Made by a program: the position numbers and the translations under genes
Notes under the pieces: model-generated
The model's database searches: none
The model's input: only the letters and a program-made list of their open reading frames with translations
Told to the model about the DNA's origin: nothing
Shown here: positions 29,476 to 38,253 of the stretch, piece by piece
How the letters are laid out: each line of letters opens with the position of its first letter
How positions within the stretch are numbered: position 1 is the stretch's first letter
NCBI GenBank assembly: GCA_020793565.1
Contig: DQIP01000227.1
Span: forward strand, 1 to 41,267
Length of the DNA: 41,267 nt
Reading direction: 5' to 3'
DNA from: Candidatus Methanovorans sp.
Lineage (GTDB): Archaea > Halobacteriota > Methanosarcinia > Methanosarcinales > Methanosarcinaceae

Positions 29476-30504
29476 ATGAACGCAAAAGAACTCGTTCGTA
29501 AATATGCAGTTTCCCCATATTCAGGCTACTTATTACTGGTAATGATCGGGCTGGTACTGCCTCTGGTGATAACTGATGATTTCTTTAACAGGATAATTAT
29601 ACTCACATTTTTCTACATTATGTTTTCAACAAGCTGGAACCTGCTGGCATATTCCGGGCAGGCATCACTTGGGCACGCTGCTTTTCTGGGTATCGGTGGC
29701 TTTGCATCTACGATCTTAGTCATAAACGGTGCCTCACCCGTGGTTGGGGTACTGGCAGGCGCAGTGACTGCGTCCCTTGTTGGTTTGTTCTTGGGTATAA
29801 TATGTGTCAGGTTAAAAGAGTGGTTCCTTGGGCTTGTCACATTTGGCTTTGCCATAATAATGGCCGCAGTGATCAATGAGTCATCGATCTTTATTGAGGC
29901 TTTAAACGGTGTACTTGCTACTATAGGCCTATCTGGTAACATGAACCCCGATATGCTCGGAGGTAGCCTTGGAATCTATTCGCCGGACATCGTGTCCCGG
30001 GGTCAATATTATTACTTGTTCTTCTTTGCCATGGTAGGAACAATACTGGCATCCCATCTTCTGGTCAGGTCAAAGATGGGCTTCGCCTTTGCGGCTATCA
30101 GGGAAAACCAGACAGAGGCTGCTATGATGGGTGTGGACATCACAAAATATAAACTGATAGCATTTATGATCAGTACCTTTATGGCAGGGTTTGCCGGCGC
30201 ATTGTACGCTCCCTACAATTATTTCATTAATCCCGAAATGTTCAGCGTACATAATTCCTTTATGCCTATTATCATGACAATAAGCGGGGGCATAGGTACT
30301 ATCGGAGGTCCGGTCATAGGTGCATTGGTCATAAATCTTGTCTGGGAACAGATGGGATTGTGGGGCATGAGCATTGACAGGTTGCTTATCCTGGGTGTAA
30401 TACTGGTACTGGAAGTACTGTTCTTACCAAAGGGCTTGATGCCACTAATTAAAAAATTGGTCAATAAAGTTGCAGCTCTTACATCCCGAGATACGCCTCT
30501 TTGA
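29476..30504 (+). CDS. livM: ABC transporter permease, LivM type
   Basis: A 342-residue permease with about nine hydrophobic segments. NLLAYSGQASLGHAAFLGIGG near the N-terminus and MTISGGIGTIGGPVIGALV near the C-terminus are LivM signatures. RSKMGFAFAAIRENQTEAAMMGVDITKYKL is the conserved cytoplasmic loop. It pairs with LivH to form the channel. Its 3' end overlaps the oppositely oriented livF by 26 bases. Confidence 0.94.
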   Translation: MNAKELVRKYAVSPYSGYLLLVMIGLVLPLVITDDFFNRIIILTFFYIMFSTSWNLLAYSGQASLGHAAFLGIGGFASTILVINGASPVVGVLAGAVTASLVGLFLGIICVRLKEWFLGLVTFGFAIIMAAVINESSIFIEALNGVLATIGLSGNMNPDMLGGSLGIYSPDIVSRGQYYYLFFFAMVGTILASHLLVRSKMGFAFAAIRENQTEAAMMGVDITKYKLIAFMISTFMAGFAGALYAPYNYFINPEMFSVHNSFMPIIMTISGGIGTIGGPVIGALVINLVWEQMGLWGMSIDRLLILGVILVLEVLFLPKGLMPLIKKLVNKVAALTSRDTPL

Positions 30505-31174
30505 CGTGATTATTGTCAAGCAGTTCGCTGCTTGCCCCTTCAAGGGTTATGCGCCCGGTTTCAAGTACATATCCACGATTTGAGACTTCCAGTGCATGAT
30601 GAATATTCTGTTCCACCAGCAGAACGGTCACACCCTGGCTGTTCAGGGTCCTGACAATTTCGAACACCTTATTGACCATAATCGGTGCAAGCCCCAGGGA
30701 TGGTTCATCCAGTATCAATAGTTTCGGACGTGACATAAGACCACGGGCTATGGCCAGCATTTGCTGCTCACCTCCGCTCATGGTACCAGCAGACTGTTTC
30801 TGCCTTTCTTCTAACCGTGGAAATAGGTTGAATACCCATTTGAGGGTATCTTCCTTCTCATCAGACGTGTATGCTCCCATTTGGAGGTTTTCCATTATGG
30901 TCATCTTAGGGAACAGTTCTCTTCCTTCCGGCACCAGTGCGATACCGCCTTTTACAATCCGGTGTGTGGGCGCCTGGTGGATCTGTTTTTCATTGAATTC
31001 GATAGTCCCTGATGTGGGCCTGAGCAAACCCATTAAGGTCTTGGCAATGGTGGTCTTACCTGCACCGTTTGGACCGATAATAGTAATGATCTCTCCTTCA
31101 TCGATGTGGAAGTTCACATCCCACAGGATTTTAACAGAACCGTAGGAAACATTTACATTTTCAACTTTGAGCAT
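30479..31174 (-). CDS. livF: ABC transporter ATPase, LivF type
   Basis: A 231-residue ATP-binding protein. Walker A GPNGAGKT is near residue 34, the LivF-typical LVPEGRELFPKMT follows, then signature SGGEQQ and Walker B LLILDEPSLGLAP, with LLVEQN for the switch His region. It acts with LivG as the nucleotide-binding pair. Encoded on the minus strand after livG (11-base gap), converging on livM with a 26-base tail-to-tail overlap. Confidence 0.94.
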   Translation of the reverse strand: MLKVENVNVSYGSVKILWDVNFHIDEGEIITIIGPNGAGKTTIAKTLMGLLRPTSGTIEFNEKQIHQAPTHRIVKGGIALVPEGRELFPKMTIMENLQMGAYTSDEKEDTLKWVFNLFPRLEERQKQSAGTMSGGEQQMLAIARGLMSRPKLLILDEPSLGLAPIMVNKVFEIVRTLNSQGVTVLLVEQNIHHALEVSNRGYVLETGRITLEGASSELLDNNHVKEAYLGM

Positions 31175-31185
31175 TCCATTACCTC

Positions 31186-31923
31186 TTAAAAGATATATTT
31201 CTCACCCAGGTATGATTCAATTACCGTCTCGTTGTTTGCAATCTCTTCAGGTGTACCATCGGCGATCTTTTTACCGTAATCCAGCACTACAATGCGATCT
31301 GATACACCCATAATGACGCGCATTATGTGCTCCACCATAAGCACGGATGTACCGTTTTCGCGCATCTTTTTTATAAGTTCAATAGCCTGGAGACTCTCTT
31401 TTGGGTTAAGGCCAGTGGTAACTTCATCCAGCAGGATCAGTTTTGGGTTTGTGGACAGGGCACGGGCCAGCTGAATATACTTGAGTTCCATCAGGTTCAG
31501 GTTCTTAACAGGCAGGTGTATTTTATCCCTGGAGAATCCTATGAACTTGAGCAGTTCGATTGCTTTGTCGTGTGCATCTTTCACGTTTCCGTTATCTACA
31601 TCACCAAACAGCGCCCCTACCATTACATTTTCCAGTGCTGTCATCTCAGGAAATGAATGTATCAACTGGAAGGTTTTGGTGATACCCAGTTTGCATACCT
31701 TGAACGGAGGCATTCTGGTAATGTCATCACCATCAAAAATAATGGAACCGGAATCTGGTTTGTATACTCCACTTATCAGGTTCAATAACGTGGATTTTCC
31801 AGCACCGTTAGGTCCTACAAGACCTACTATTTCTCCTTCACCTACATGGAAATCCACATCTGACACGGCTACAAGACCGCCAAAACTTTTTGTAAGGTTT
31901 TTTATCTCCAGCAAAATTATCAT
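31186..31923 (-). CDS. livG: ABC transporter ATPase, LivG type
   Basis: A 245-residue ATPase. Walker A GPNGAGKS, the GITKTFQLIHSFPEMTALENVMVG segment typical of LivG, Walker B LILLDEVTTGLNP, and the MVEHIMRV switch region are visible. The usual LSGGQ signature is replaced by NLNLMELKYIQLARAL, as commonly seen in LivG-like archaeal proteins. The start may be ATG 31923 or TTG 31914, since AAAGG directly abuts the ATG. First of the two minus-strand genes livGF; completes the transporter with livKHM. Confidence 0.92.
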   Translation of the reverse strand: MIILLEIKNLTKSFGGLVAVSDVDFHVGEGEIVGLVGPNGAGKSTLLNLISGVYKPDSGSIIFDGDDITRMPPFKVCKLGITKTFQLIHSFPEMTALENVMVGALFGDVDNGNVKDAHDKAIELLKFIGFSRDKIHLPVKNLNLMELKYIQLARALSTNPKLILLDEVTTGLNPKESLQAIELIKKMRENGTSVLMVEHIMRVIMGVSDRIVVLDYGKKIADGTPEEIANNETVIESYLGEKYIF

Positions 31924-31984
31924 CCTTTGTTGTGTGTATGAACCATAAGATTATGGTATTTGTTTCGTGTTTTTTGACAACAGG

Positions 31985-32052
31985 GCAATCCGCTGCAAGC
32001 GGCGTTCCCAAATCACTTGTGCGAACGATACGGACTTTTTCGTGGCATTTTC
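31985..32052 (-). repeat. R2 dispersed repeat, copy 2
   Basis: On the minus strand it reads through AAAATGCC, CGAAAA, TATCGTTCG, GTGATTTGGGAA and CGCCGC, aligning with copies at 19509 and 38524. It is inverted relative to R1 copy B nearby. Confidence 0.55.
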
Positions 32053-32153
32053 ACTTACAATTCAAGTGTGAGATGGCGCAACATAGCGTTTTTACACACA
32101 AAAATTAGTTATAATGTCAGGGTTCATTCGACAGGGGTGTATTTTTTAATCGT

Positions 32154-32211
32154 ATATAATTTATAAGATTATGTAGTCCGGGTTAATCCGACCGCAGGAA
32201 AGATTTTCTCG
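32154..32211 (+). repeat. R1 structured repeat, copy B
   Basis: Hairpin 1 is AATTT-ATA-AGATT, which keeps pairing with changed bases relative to copy A. GTAG is intact. Hairpin 2 is CCGGG-TT-AATCC...AGATT-TT-CTCG with one mismatch. Its TATA-like end points left toward livG, about 230 bp away. Confidence 0.7.
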
Positions 32212-32307
32212 TGTTTGGAATTCGCCGCATGCGGCGGGATTGCTGCACTGGGTCTGGATATATGAGTTGTGCATCAACATTTTATCGAAACCATCTAAAC
32301 AAACACA

Positions 32308-32351
32308 GATTATGTACTTAAGGTTAATCCGGACGTAGCGAGGATTTTCTC
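32308..32351 (+). repeat. R1 structured repeat, copy C (lacks hairpin 1)
   Basis: Starts at GATTATGTA and keeps the inner stem AATCC...GGATT and TTTTCTC. The first hairpin's left arm is missing and GTAG reads GTAC. Confidence 0.6.
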
Positions 32352-32440
32352 ATTCTGAGGCACCTATGGTATTATATAATAAAGACTTTTCCGAATTGCA
32401 TGTGCATTATTCAAATTAGCATATTAAAAGATGCTACAGA

Positions 32441-32501
32441 CGAGAAAATCTTCGCTAACGCTCAGATTAGCTCTGACTACATAATCCTATAGATTATATA
32501 C
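32441..32501 (-). repeat. R1 structured repeat, copy D
   Basis: Inverted full-length copy. Hairpin 2's inner stem is AATCT...AGATT, a C-G to T-A compensatory change relative to copy A. GTAG is intact. It faces copy C across about 90 bp. Confidence 0.75.
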
Positions 32502-32581
32502 AAAAATAAATGAATATGTAACCATGTTTTTTTCGTGGGCTGAAAATGTCTACGACACTGTTCTTTTTTAGATTTGATTGC

Positions 32582-33823
32582 TCAATGACTAAACGGAAGT
32601 GTCAACCCGCCATAAGGCATGATGCACACCTTAGCATCAGGTTTTTCATTCAAGATCCTGTCAAGCACTTCCTGAACGCTTCCTGCAGGATTAAAAAACG
32701 CATTGATTGCATCAGCATCAGGCAGGTCTGATACAAGATAAAGGTCATATTTTTTTGCAAGCTGTGCTATAAGTGCAGCCTTGTGCCCGCCAAACTCAAA
32801 TGAATGCTTAAATTTCATAATAGCATCATCAGGTGTCTTTGAATCATTGTTCCAGTGCTCATAAACTGCATTGCCGAATCCTTCGCAGCATTGTGCAGCA
32901 AGTATTATAGTACCACCTTTAACAACGACATTTTTGGCATTATCAAGCGCTTTGTGTGCCTGGAATATGTTAATATCCTTGGGATAACCGCCAGGTGAGA
33001 CAATGACCACATCAACAGGTTCGGCACTTACCTTATACATTTTGTCTACCTGCACAACTCCCATCCTGTGAGCATCGATAACATGACCGGCAGTTGCATA
33101 CACAATTTCTTTTTTGCTGTTTAGCACCACATTCAACATAAAATCAACACCAACTTGCTGTGCTGCTTCTTCCATATCCTGCCGAACCGGACTATCGACC
33201 CGCCCGCTAGATGCTTTTTCATCCATCATCATTTTATGATTTGCGATAATCGATTCCCTTGAACTCACACCCGGCAGAATTGCTTTTGCACCTCCGCTGT
33301 ATCCTGCATAATAATGAAACTCTATATTCCCCACGCAGACAACAACATCAGCATCCAGTACATTTTTGAATACCTCTATCGGAGTCCCACGACTGGTTTC
33401 ACCAACGCGGCGACACCGGGAGTTGTCATGTTCGATGCATCGTATGTGCCTGTAAATGTCCCCACCTACGATCCTTTCCATTTCCTCACCAGTCTGGTTC
33501 CTGTGTATCCCGAGTGCAAAAATGATTGTGATGTTCTCATCCCTGATGCCGCCGCGATGTAGTTCTTCAAAAAGCAAAGGTAATATCTGTGCAGTTGGCG
33601 TGGGGCGAGTCGTATCGCTTACAATAACTGCAACGGATGCACCAGGAGCCACAATTTCACCAAGACGTTCACAGTTTACCGGATTTTCCAGTGCTGCCTT
33701 GATCAGTGAAACTCCATCTTCAGTGACTTCAGGTTCAAAAGGCATTATTGTGCCTGCAAGATTTTTATCAGGTACATTAACGATTATACTGATGTGTCCA
33801 AATGGCAGGTTTATCGCACTCAT
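32582..33823 (-). CDS. LarA-family (DUF2088) nickel-dependent racemase-like protein
   Basis: About 413 residues, related to lactate racemase LarA, which uses a nickel-pincer nucleotide. Conserved features are VIVSDTTRPTP, IFALGIHRNQT with the first His, the EHDNS His, and EFHYYAGYSGGAKAILPGVSS, where Lys of GGAKAI corresponds to the cofactor-linking Lys of LarA. The C-terminal half has VIVSPGGYPKDINIFQAHKALDNA. Many archaeal homologues act on substrates other than lactate, so the substrate is unknown. The cofactor genes larB, larC and larE are not in the window. Start ATG 33823 gives the usual MSAINLPFG N-terminus; upstream codons are open but unlike the family. Confidence 0.8.
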   Translation of the reverse strand: MSAINLPFGHISIIVNVPDKNLAGTIMPFEPEVTEDGVSLIKAALENPVNCERLGEIVAPGASVAVIVSDTTRPTPTAQILPLLFEELHRGGIRDENITIIFALGIHRNQTGEEMERIVGGDIYRHIRCIEHDNSRCRRVGETSRGTPIEVFKNVLDADVVVCVGNIEFHYYAGYSGGAKAILPGVSSRESIIANHKMMMDEKASSGRVDSPVRQDMEEAAQQVGVDFMLNVVLNSKKEIVYATAGHVIDAHRMGVVQVDKMYKVSAEPVDVVIVSPGGYPKDINIFQAHKALDNAKNVVVKGGTIILAAQCCEGFGNAVYEHWNNDSKTPDDAIMKFKHSFEFGGHKAALIAQLAKKYDLYLVSDLPDADAINAFFNPAGSVQEVLDRILNEKPDAKVCIMPYGGLTLPFSH

Positions 33824-34256
33824 GCGGCATGAAATGTAGTTGATTCTATAAAGTACTGTTGAAATTTCCCAAGTTATAAATTGGATGCAGGGTTCGATGT
33901 GGTCGAAGTTATAAATCACATACTCCGAAAAAATGTATGATAAATGAGCAAAAGCCGTATGACGAACACATAGAGGGGATTAATACATAAGTAATAATTC
34001 GACTTTTGCTTGGTAGTACGTTTGACATCATATGATATAAACCTGCCCATAATTAAGATTCGATTAAAGTCTCTGCCGCCCATTTATAGTCCAATTGTTC
34101 TTCAAAAATCTGACATCTTTCACTAAATGTATAGTTTTGATCAACTTGACACTATGATAATACTTTCACTCCGCTTGGCTTATCTATATATATAAGCTAT
34201 GTGTAATGTTATTTGCCTCTCAAATAAAAAACAAACAAGAGGCTTGAGGAGTGAAT
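33824..34256. promoter_or_regulatory. intergenic region with RPA promoter and a gene scrap
   Basis: A clear TATA box (CTATATATATAAG, 34184-34196) lies about 60 bases before the RPA start, and GAGGAG (34246-34251) is the ribosome site. On the minus strand 34063-34135 an open stretch reads NYTFSERCQIFEEQLDYKWA and runs to a stop; it looks like the tail of a lost gene and cannot be named. Confidence 0.5.
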
Positions 34257-35522
34257 ATGAAAGAAACAGCTAAACAGATTAAGGACAAGTTCTTCGAACT
34301 TGGTGTAGATATCCCTATTGGGGACATTGAAGAGAGACTGGATAAACTTGTTACGAAGTTCAAGGTCCCGATGGATGAGGCGCGCAGAAGCGTTATCAAC
34401 TACTTTTTAAAAGAGCATAATATGGACAGGAGTGATTATTTTGCAGGGCAGGGCGAGCAGCAGCCGCAGGGTGAATCACCTCAAATGAACACGGCCGATA
34501 TATTAGAGGCTGACAGGTGGGTCAGTCTAAGGGGTAAAATTGTCCAGCTCTGGGACAATACTCATGAATCGATCTCACAGGTAGGGTTGATCGGTGATGA
34601 AACCGGGACGATCAAATTCACAAAATGGCAAAATGCGGAACTTCCGGATGTGGAAGAAGGAAAATGCTATCAGTTCATGAATGTGATGTCAAAGGAATGG
34701 AATGGCAGGATCAATATTGATCTCAACAAAAACAGTTCAATAGAAGATCTTGATGAGGACATAGATATAGATGTCCAGGGTCCTTCCACCGAATCACCGC
34801 AGGTAAATACAGCTGATATTACCGAGGCTGACAGGTGGGTCAGTCTAAGGGGTAAGATCGTCCAGCTCTGGGACAATGATCACGAATCTATCTCACAGGT
34901 CGGTTTGATCGGTGATGAGAGCGGTACGATCAAATTTACGAACTGGCAAAGTGCGGAACTTCCGGATGTTGAAGAAGGAAAATGTTACCTGTTCAGTAAT
35001 GTGGTTTCAAATGAATGGAACGACAAAATCCAGATCAATCTCAACAAAAACAGTTCAATCGAAGAGATCGATGAGGATATAGAGGTCGGAAACTCATCTG
35101 TTACCTTTACCGGAGCATTGGTCGATATCCAATCCGGTTCCGGACTTATAAAACGCTGTCCCGAATGCAATCGGGCACTGACAAAAGGGGCATGCACTGA
35201 ACACGGTAAGGTCGAAGGTTTGTATGATCTTCGCATAAAGGCAATTATGGATGACGGTATTGTCACACAGGAAGCTCTTCTAAACCGCGAGCTTACGGAA
35301 CAGGTTGGTGAAATGACACTTGACGATGCAATTGCTATGGCTGCTGATGCTCTTGACCAGGCAGTTGTTTTGGATCTGATCAAGAAAAAATTAGTTGGCA
35401 AGTATTATACTGTCACCGGACCAAAGTTAGACCGGTACATTCTTGTGGATTCAATTGAACAGGAATCACAGGTTGATATTGCATTGGTCGATGACCTGCT
35501 CACAGAAGTGGAGGTGGCATAA
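34257..35522 (+). CDS. replication protein A (RPA), three OB folds and zinc finger
   Basis: A 421-residue archaeal single-stranded DNA-binding protein. An N-terminal helical region (about 1-60) is followed by OB fold 1 (about 78-170) and OB fold 2 (about 184-276), which are nearly identical to each other. A third OB fold carries a zinc finger CPEC...CTEH (C-x2-C-x8-C-x2-H). Both duplicated folds share EADRWVSLRGKIVQLWDN and SQVGLIGDE. It coats ssDNA in replication and repair. ATG 34257 is preferred over GTG 34251 because GAGGAG would be too close to the GTG. Followed directly by its partner gene. Confidence 0.93.
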   Translation: MKETAKQIKDKFFELGVDIPIGDIEERLDKLVTKFKVPMDEARRSVINYFLKEHNMDRSDYFAGQGEQQPQGESPQMNTADILEADRWVSLRGKIVQLWDNTHESISQVGLIGDETGTIKFTKWQNAELPDVEEGKCYQFMNVMSKEWNGRINIDLNKNSSIEDLDEDIDIDVQGPSTESPQVNTADITEADRWVSLRGKIVQLWDNDHESISQVGLIGDESGTIKFTNWQSAELPDVEEGKCYLFSNVVSNEWNDKIQINLNKNSSIEEIDEDIEVGNSSVTFTGALVDIQSGSGLIKRCPECNRALTKGACTEHGKVEGLYDLRIKAIMDDGIVTQEALLNRELTEQVGEMTLDDAIAMAADALDQAVVLDLIKKKLVGKYYTVTGPKLDRYILVDSIEQESQVDIALVDDLLTEVEVA

Positions 35523-36089
35523 ATGGCAGGATATTTCAGGGAAGTTGCGAAAAGGATCTTTGCCCAGGAATTCAGGGAATCGAACCTTACGTTCAAAGAC
35601 GGTGATGACCAGTATGCTCCGCAATACTTACTGACCCCGACCGCTGCGAAGGTGAACCGCATGTTTATTGTCGGGACACTTACAGAGAAGGAAGATATCG
35701 GAACAGATTCAGAGTACTGGCGTGGACGGGTATCTGATCCTACAGGCTCATTTCTGGTGTATGCCGGACAGTACCAGCCAGAAGCTGCGCAGATACTTGT
35801 AGAATGTGAGACACCTGCATTTGTGGCAATCGTTGGAAAGCAAAGCACTTACACAACAGCCGAAGGAGATGTCCTGACATCAGTGCGTCCTGAATCTATC
35901 CAGGTTGTTGATGGCAACACCCGCGACCTGTGGGTACTGGACACAGCAAAGCAGACACTCGATAGGATCAATTCTCTCAAGGATGATGAAAACGATACCG
36001 TAAAAGCTGTCGAGCATTACGATACTGATGCTGAACACTACCGTGTTATGGTAAAACAGGCTCTGGAATCACTTAAGGAAAATCAGTGA
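35523..36089 (+). CDS. RPA-associated protein (COG3390/RPA3 partner)
   Basis: A 188-residue protein of the family encoded immediately after archaeal RPA genes, with an OB-like core. It opens REVAKRIFAQEFRESNLTF and has YLLTPTAAKVNRMFIVGTLTE, YWRGRVSDPTGSFLVYAGQYQPEA and PAFVAIVGK, all typical. In haloarchaea and Methanosarcina such proteins work with their cognate RPA. ATG starts directly after the RPA stop, so expression is coupled. A terminator follows at 36121. Confidence 0.9.
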   Translation: MAGYFREVAKRIFAQEFRESNLTFKDGDDQYAPQYLLTPTAAKVNRMFIVGTLTEKEDIGTDSEYWRGRVSDPTGSFLVYAGQYQPEAAQILVECETPAFVAIVGKQSTYTTAEGDVLTSVRPESIQVVDGNTRDLWVLDTAKQTLDRINSLKDDENDTVKAVEHYDTDAEHYRVMVKQALESLKENQ

Positions 36090-36120
36090 TATAAGGAATC
36101 AAATCCCTGTTTACTGATAT

Positions 36121-36156
36121 TACTGCGCTGTATTAGGCGCAGTAACTGTTTTTTTG
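36121..36156 (+). terminator. terminator of the RPA operon
   Basis: TACTGCGC / GCGCAGTA inverted repeat (36121-36128, 36137-36144) followed by a run of seven T (36149-36155), 32 bases after the partner gene's stop. Confidence 0.75.
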
Positions 36157-36184
36157 TAGTATATTAGATATAGGATTTTCTCGT
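36156..36184 (+). repeat. R1 repeat, internally deleted copy F
   Basis: Keeps the left end GTAGTATATTAGATATAGG and the right end GATTTTCTCG but lacks the middle, including the GTAG hairpin. It starts at the RPA terminator's end. Confidence 0.5.
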
Positions 36185-36373
36185 TGATCATACAAAAATG
36201 CATATGTGAACACAAAAACACATTGCATTGATCTGTGTTTTTCGTGCCTCTGCGTTTATTCAAGTCATCTCACAATGATAGGCCGTAAATTCAGTCATTG
36301 TGCAAGTAGCAAGTATTGTTGACCAAAAACGTGATAAACAAAAGCCGCATTTTGGTATGTAGAGGTGATTAAT

Positions 36374-36595
36374 ATGAAGACGTTTCTCTCAATTTGGTTT
36401 AACAGCAATGGTGCCAATCCGTCAGATGTTAATCGCAGACTCATGTCCTTAGGATTTCAGCCAGTGCAGGGTCCTTATGATTATATCTACAATTGGAGCG
36501 ATAATGTAGATGTGGATGAAATTCTGCGATTTGGGGACAAAGTGCATCTTAGCCTTCAGGGTTCCGGAGTCTTGTTCAAAATAGAATCCACATAA
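36374..36595 (+). CDS. small protein of unknown function (73 residues)
   Basis: No known domain was recognised. It looks real: GAGGTGAT lies four bases before the ATG, codon use is ordinary, and the product has a compact alternating pattern, FLSIWFNSNGANPSDVNRRLMSLGF followed by DKVHLSLQGSGVLFKIE. The same style of small protein appears as an uncharacterised family in other archaea, though this is from memory. It stands alone between the RPA operon and transposon debris. An upstream GTG (36365) would overlap the ribosome site. Confidence 0.65.
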   Translation: MKTFLSIWFNSNGANPSDVNRRLMSLGFQPVQGPYDYIYNWSDNVDVDEILRFGDKVHLSLQGSGVLFKIEST

Positions 36596-36705
36596 ATATT
36601 ATAAGACTGGCTGTCTAAAAACGAATTTTTGTTGCATAAATTTACTATGTCATATCTCAATATGCCAGTCATTGGCAAAAATAATGTTTTTTCATAGTAT
36701 ATAGC

Positions 36706-36907
36706 GGCTGTCCAACAATTATCACCCTCTGATATTAAATCGGTTAAATTAATCGTTTTTTTCTTTTTTACCCAATGGTTAAACTTTAAAACGTAATTTA
36801 ATCGATTTAAACCATTTATTTTATATATAAGTGGGTAATTTACTATAACTATAATAAATATCTAATATTAAAGATGGTTTTATAAAATAACCATACGAAA
36901 AGATAAA
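36706..36907 (+). mobile_element. left part of IS1182-like remnant
   Basis: Starts GGCTGTCCAACAATT, of the type seen at ends of IS1182-like elements. A related GGCTGTCTAAAAAC at 36611 may be a second, nested end. A TATATATAA-like promoter tract is at about 36823. No intact partner end was found. The rest of 36596-36705 shows nothing else. Confidence 0.35.
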
Positions 36908-37150
36908 TTGGGGCAATCGTGGTTATTTCCATCATGCATCACTTATTTTATATCGAAAAATTATATTTATAATCCGATTATAGAAATAATTACTGAAATT
37001 GATATTAGCGAAATAGAGAAGAAATTCAAATCAAAACCAGACAATCTTGCATATCCAAGGCGGATGCTATTGAGAATATTATTGCAGGCTGCCATTGATA
37101 GTGTATGGTCTTCAAGAAAGATCGATAAATTGGTACAAATGTGCCCAAGT
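36908..37150 (+). pseudogene. IS1182-type transposase, N-terminal fragment
   Basis: Encodes a typical N-terminus of an IS1182/IS5-like DDE transposase: QSWLFPSCITYFISKNYIYNPI, a later TEIDISEIEKKF, then AYPRRMLLRILLQAAIDSVW and SSRKIDKLVQ. Homology stops at about residue 80, after KIDKLVQ. The rest, including all catalytic residues, is gone. The reading frame continues as unrelated sequence into the 3' end of the next gene on the other strand. Confidence 0.7.
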
Positions 37151-37204
37151 CGGTACTCCAGCGCTGCGTTTAGCCTTTGTTGTATGAAGTGCTTGGGAGA
37201 CACA

Positions 37205-38221
37205 TTACACATTCTTGTCCTTATTATTTTTCACAGTTATCACTACACTCCCCTTTTTGTGTCCTTGTTCAATATACATGTGAGCCTCAGCAGTCTGTTC
37301 TAATGGGAAGCATCTATCAATGATAGACTTTATCTTCCCTGCTTCAATAAGCTCTTTAACGGAAATCAAATCTTCAGTACTTTCCGACGCAAGCGCGCAT
37401 ATTACTTTTTTGCTGTCGATCATTGAAGTCCATAGCATTTGAAAAAGCTGTTTCATCTTAAAGCTGGCTAAAAGATAGCGTCCGTTTTGTTTTAGTGAGC
37501 TTTTACAGCCTGAAAACGAACTCTTGCCTAATATATCAAAAATAAGATCATAGGTCTCACCGCTTTGGGTAAAATCTTCTTTAGCGTAATCAATTACCTT
37601 ATCCGCTCCAAGAGATTTTACAAATTCTAATCTCGGGGTACTGCATACCCCGGTAACTTCTGCCCCAAAATGTTTTGCGATCTGGACCGCAGCTGAGCCT
37701 ATCCCTCCACTGGCTCCATTGACCAAAACTTTTTGTCCGGACTGGATATTCATTTTTCTAAGCAAATTCAATGCCATTATTGCCCCATAAGGAACGATAG
37801 CGGCTTCCTCATATGTCATATTGGCGGGTTTTATAACAACACACCCGTCTTCGGGCATACATATATACTCGGCATAAGCACCCATGTTTTGACCGAGATA
37901 TCCAAAAACCTGATCGCCTTTCTTAAACAAGTTTACATTTTTACCAGCTGATTCAATTTGCCCCGCAAACTCACTCCCCAGTATTGTTATTTTTGGTTTT
38001 GTAAAACCAAAATTCATTTTCGCGAAAAACCAAAAGAGCAAAGGCATATTGAATTTTCCCGGGGAGATTTCTTTAAAATTTCGAGCCAAAATATCCCCGA
38101 AGTTTACAGATGTCGCATGCACCTTTATCAATACTTCATGGTCCTTAGGAACAGGTTTTTCTACCTCTTTTAATTCAAGAACTCTGGGGGGACCGTATTT
38201 TGTACATAGAACAGCTTTCAT
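37205..38221 (-). CDS. zinc-independent quinone oxidoreductase-like MDR protein
   Basis: A 338-residue medium-chain dehydrogenase/reductase. The GroES-like N-terminal domain has [21 protein letters not shown] and ATSVNFGD. The NAD(P)-binding domain has [30 protein letters not shown]. It lacks the catalytic Cys/His zinc ligands of alcohol dehydrogenases and has the NF-D pattern of quinone reductases, so it probably reduces enones or quinones with NADPH. Mobile-element debris lies on both sides: an IS1182 fragment at its 3' end and a MITE 33 bases before its start. AT-rich codon use and this setting suggest recent acquisition. The substrate is unknown. Confidence 0.88.
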   Translation of the reverse strand: MKAVLCTKYGPPRVLELKEVEKPVPKDHEVLIKVHATSVNFGDILARNFKEISPGKFNMPLLFWFFAKMNFGFTKPKITILGSEFAGQIESAGKNVNLFKKGDQVFGYLGQNMGAYAEYICMPEDGCVVIKPANMTYEEAAIVPYGAIMALNLLRKMNIQSGQKVLVNGASGGIGSAAVQIAKHFGAEVTGVCSTPRLEFVKSLGADKVIDYAKEDFTQSGETYDLIFDILGKSSFSGCKSSLKQNGRYLLASFKMKQLFQMLWTSMIDSKKVICALASESTEDLISVKELIEAGKIKSIIDRCFPLEQTAEAHMYIEQGHKKGSVVITVKNNKDKNV

Positions 38222-38253
38222 TCAAATCACCACTTTATTTTAATTGTTTAATA

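Larger units (their letters stand above)
31924..32581. other. 658-bp repeat-rich intergenic region
   Basis: No gene. It contains R2 copy 2 and R1 copies B, C and D, plus GC-rich palindromes (around 31990 and 32223) and a CAnCATAGCG motif (about 32085) shared with the elements at 19385 and 38320. Copies C and D face each other and bracket 194 bp. Confidence 0.6.

Noticed and set aside
36908-37303. Complete small gene of 131 residues
   Set aside because: Only the first ~80 residues are transposase-like; the tail overlaps the 3' end of the opposite gene and is unrelated sequence.
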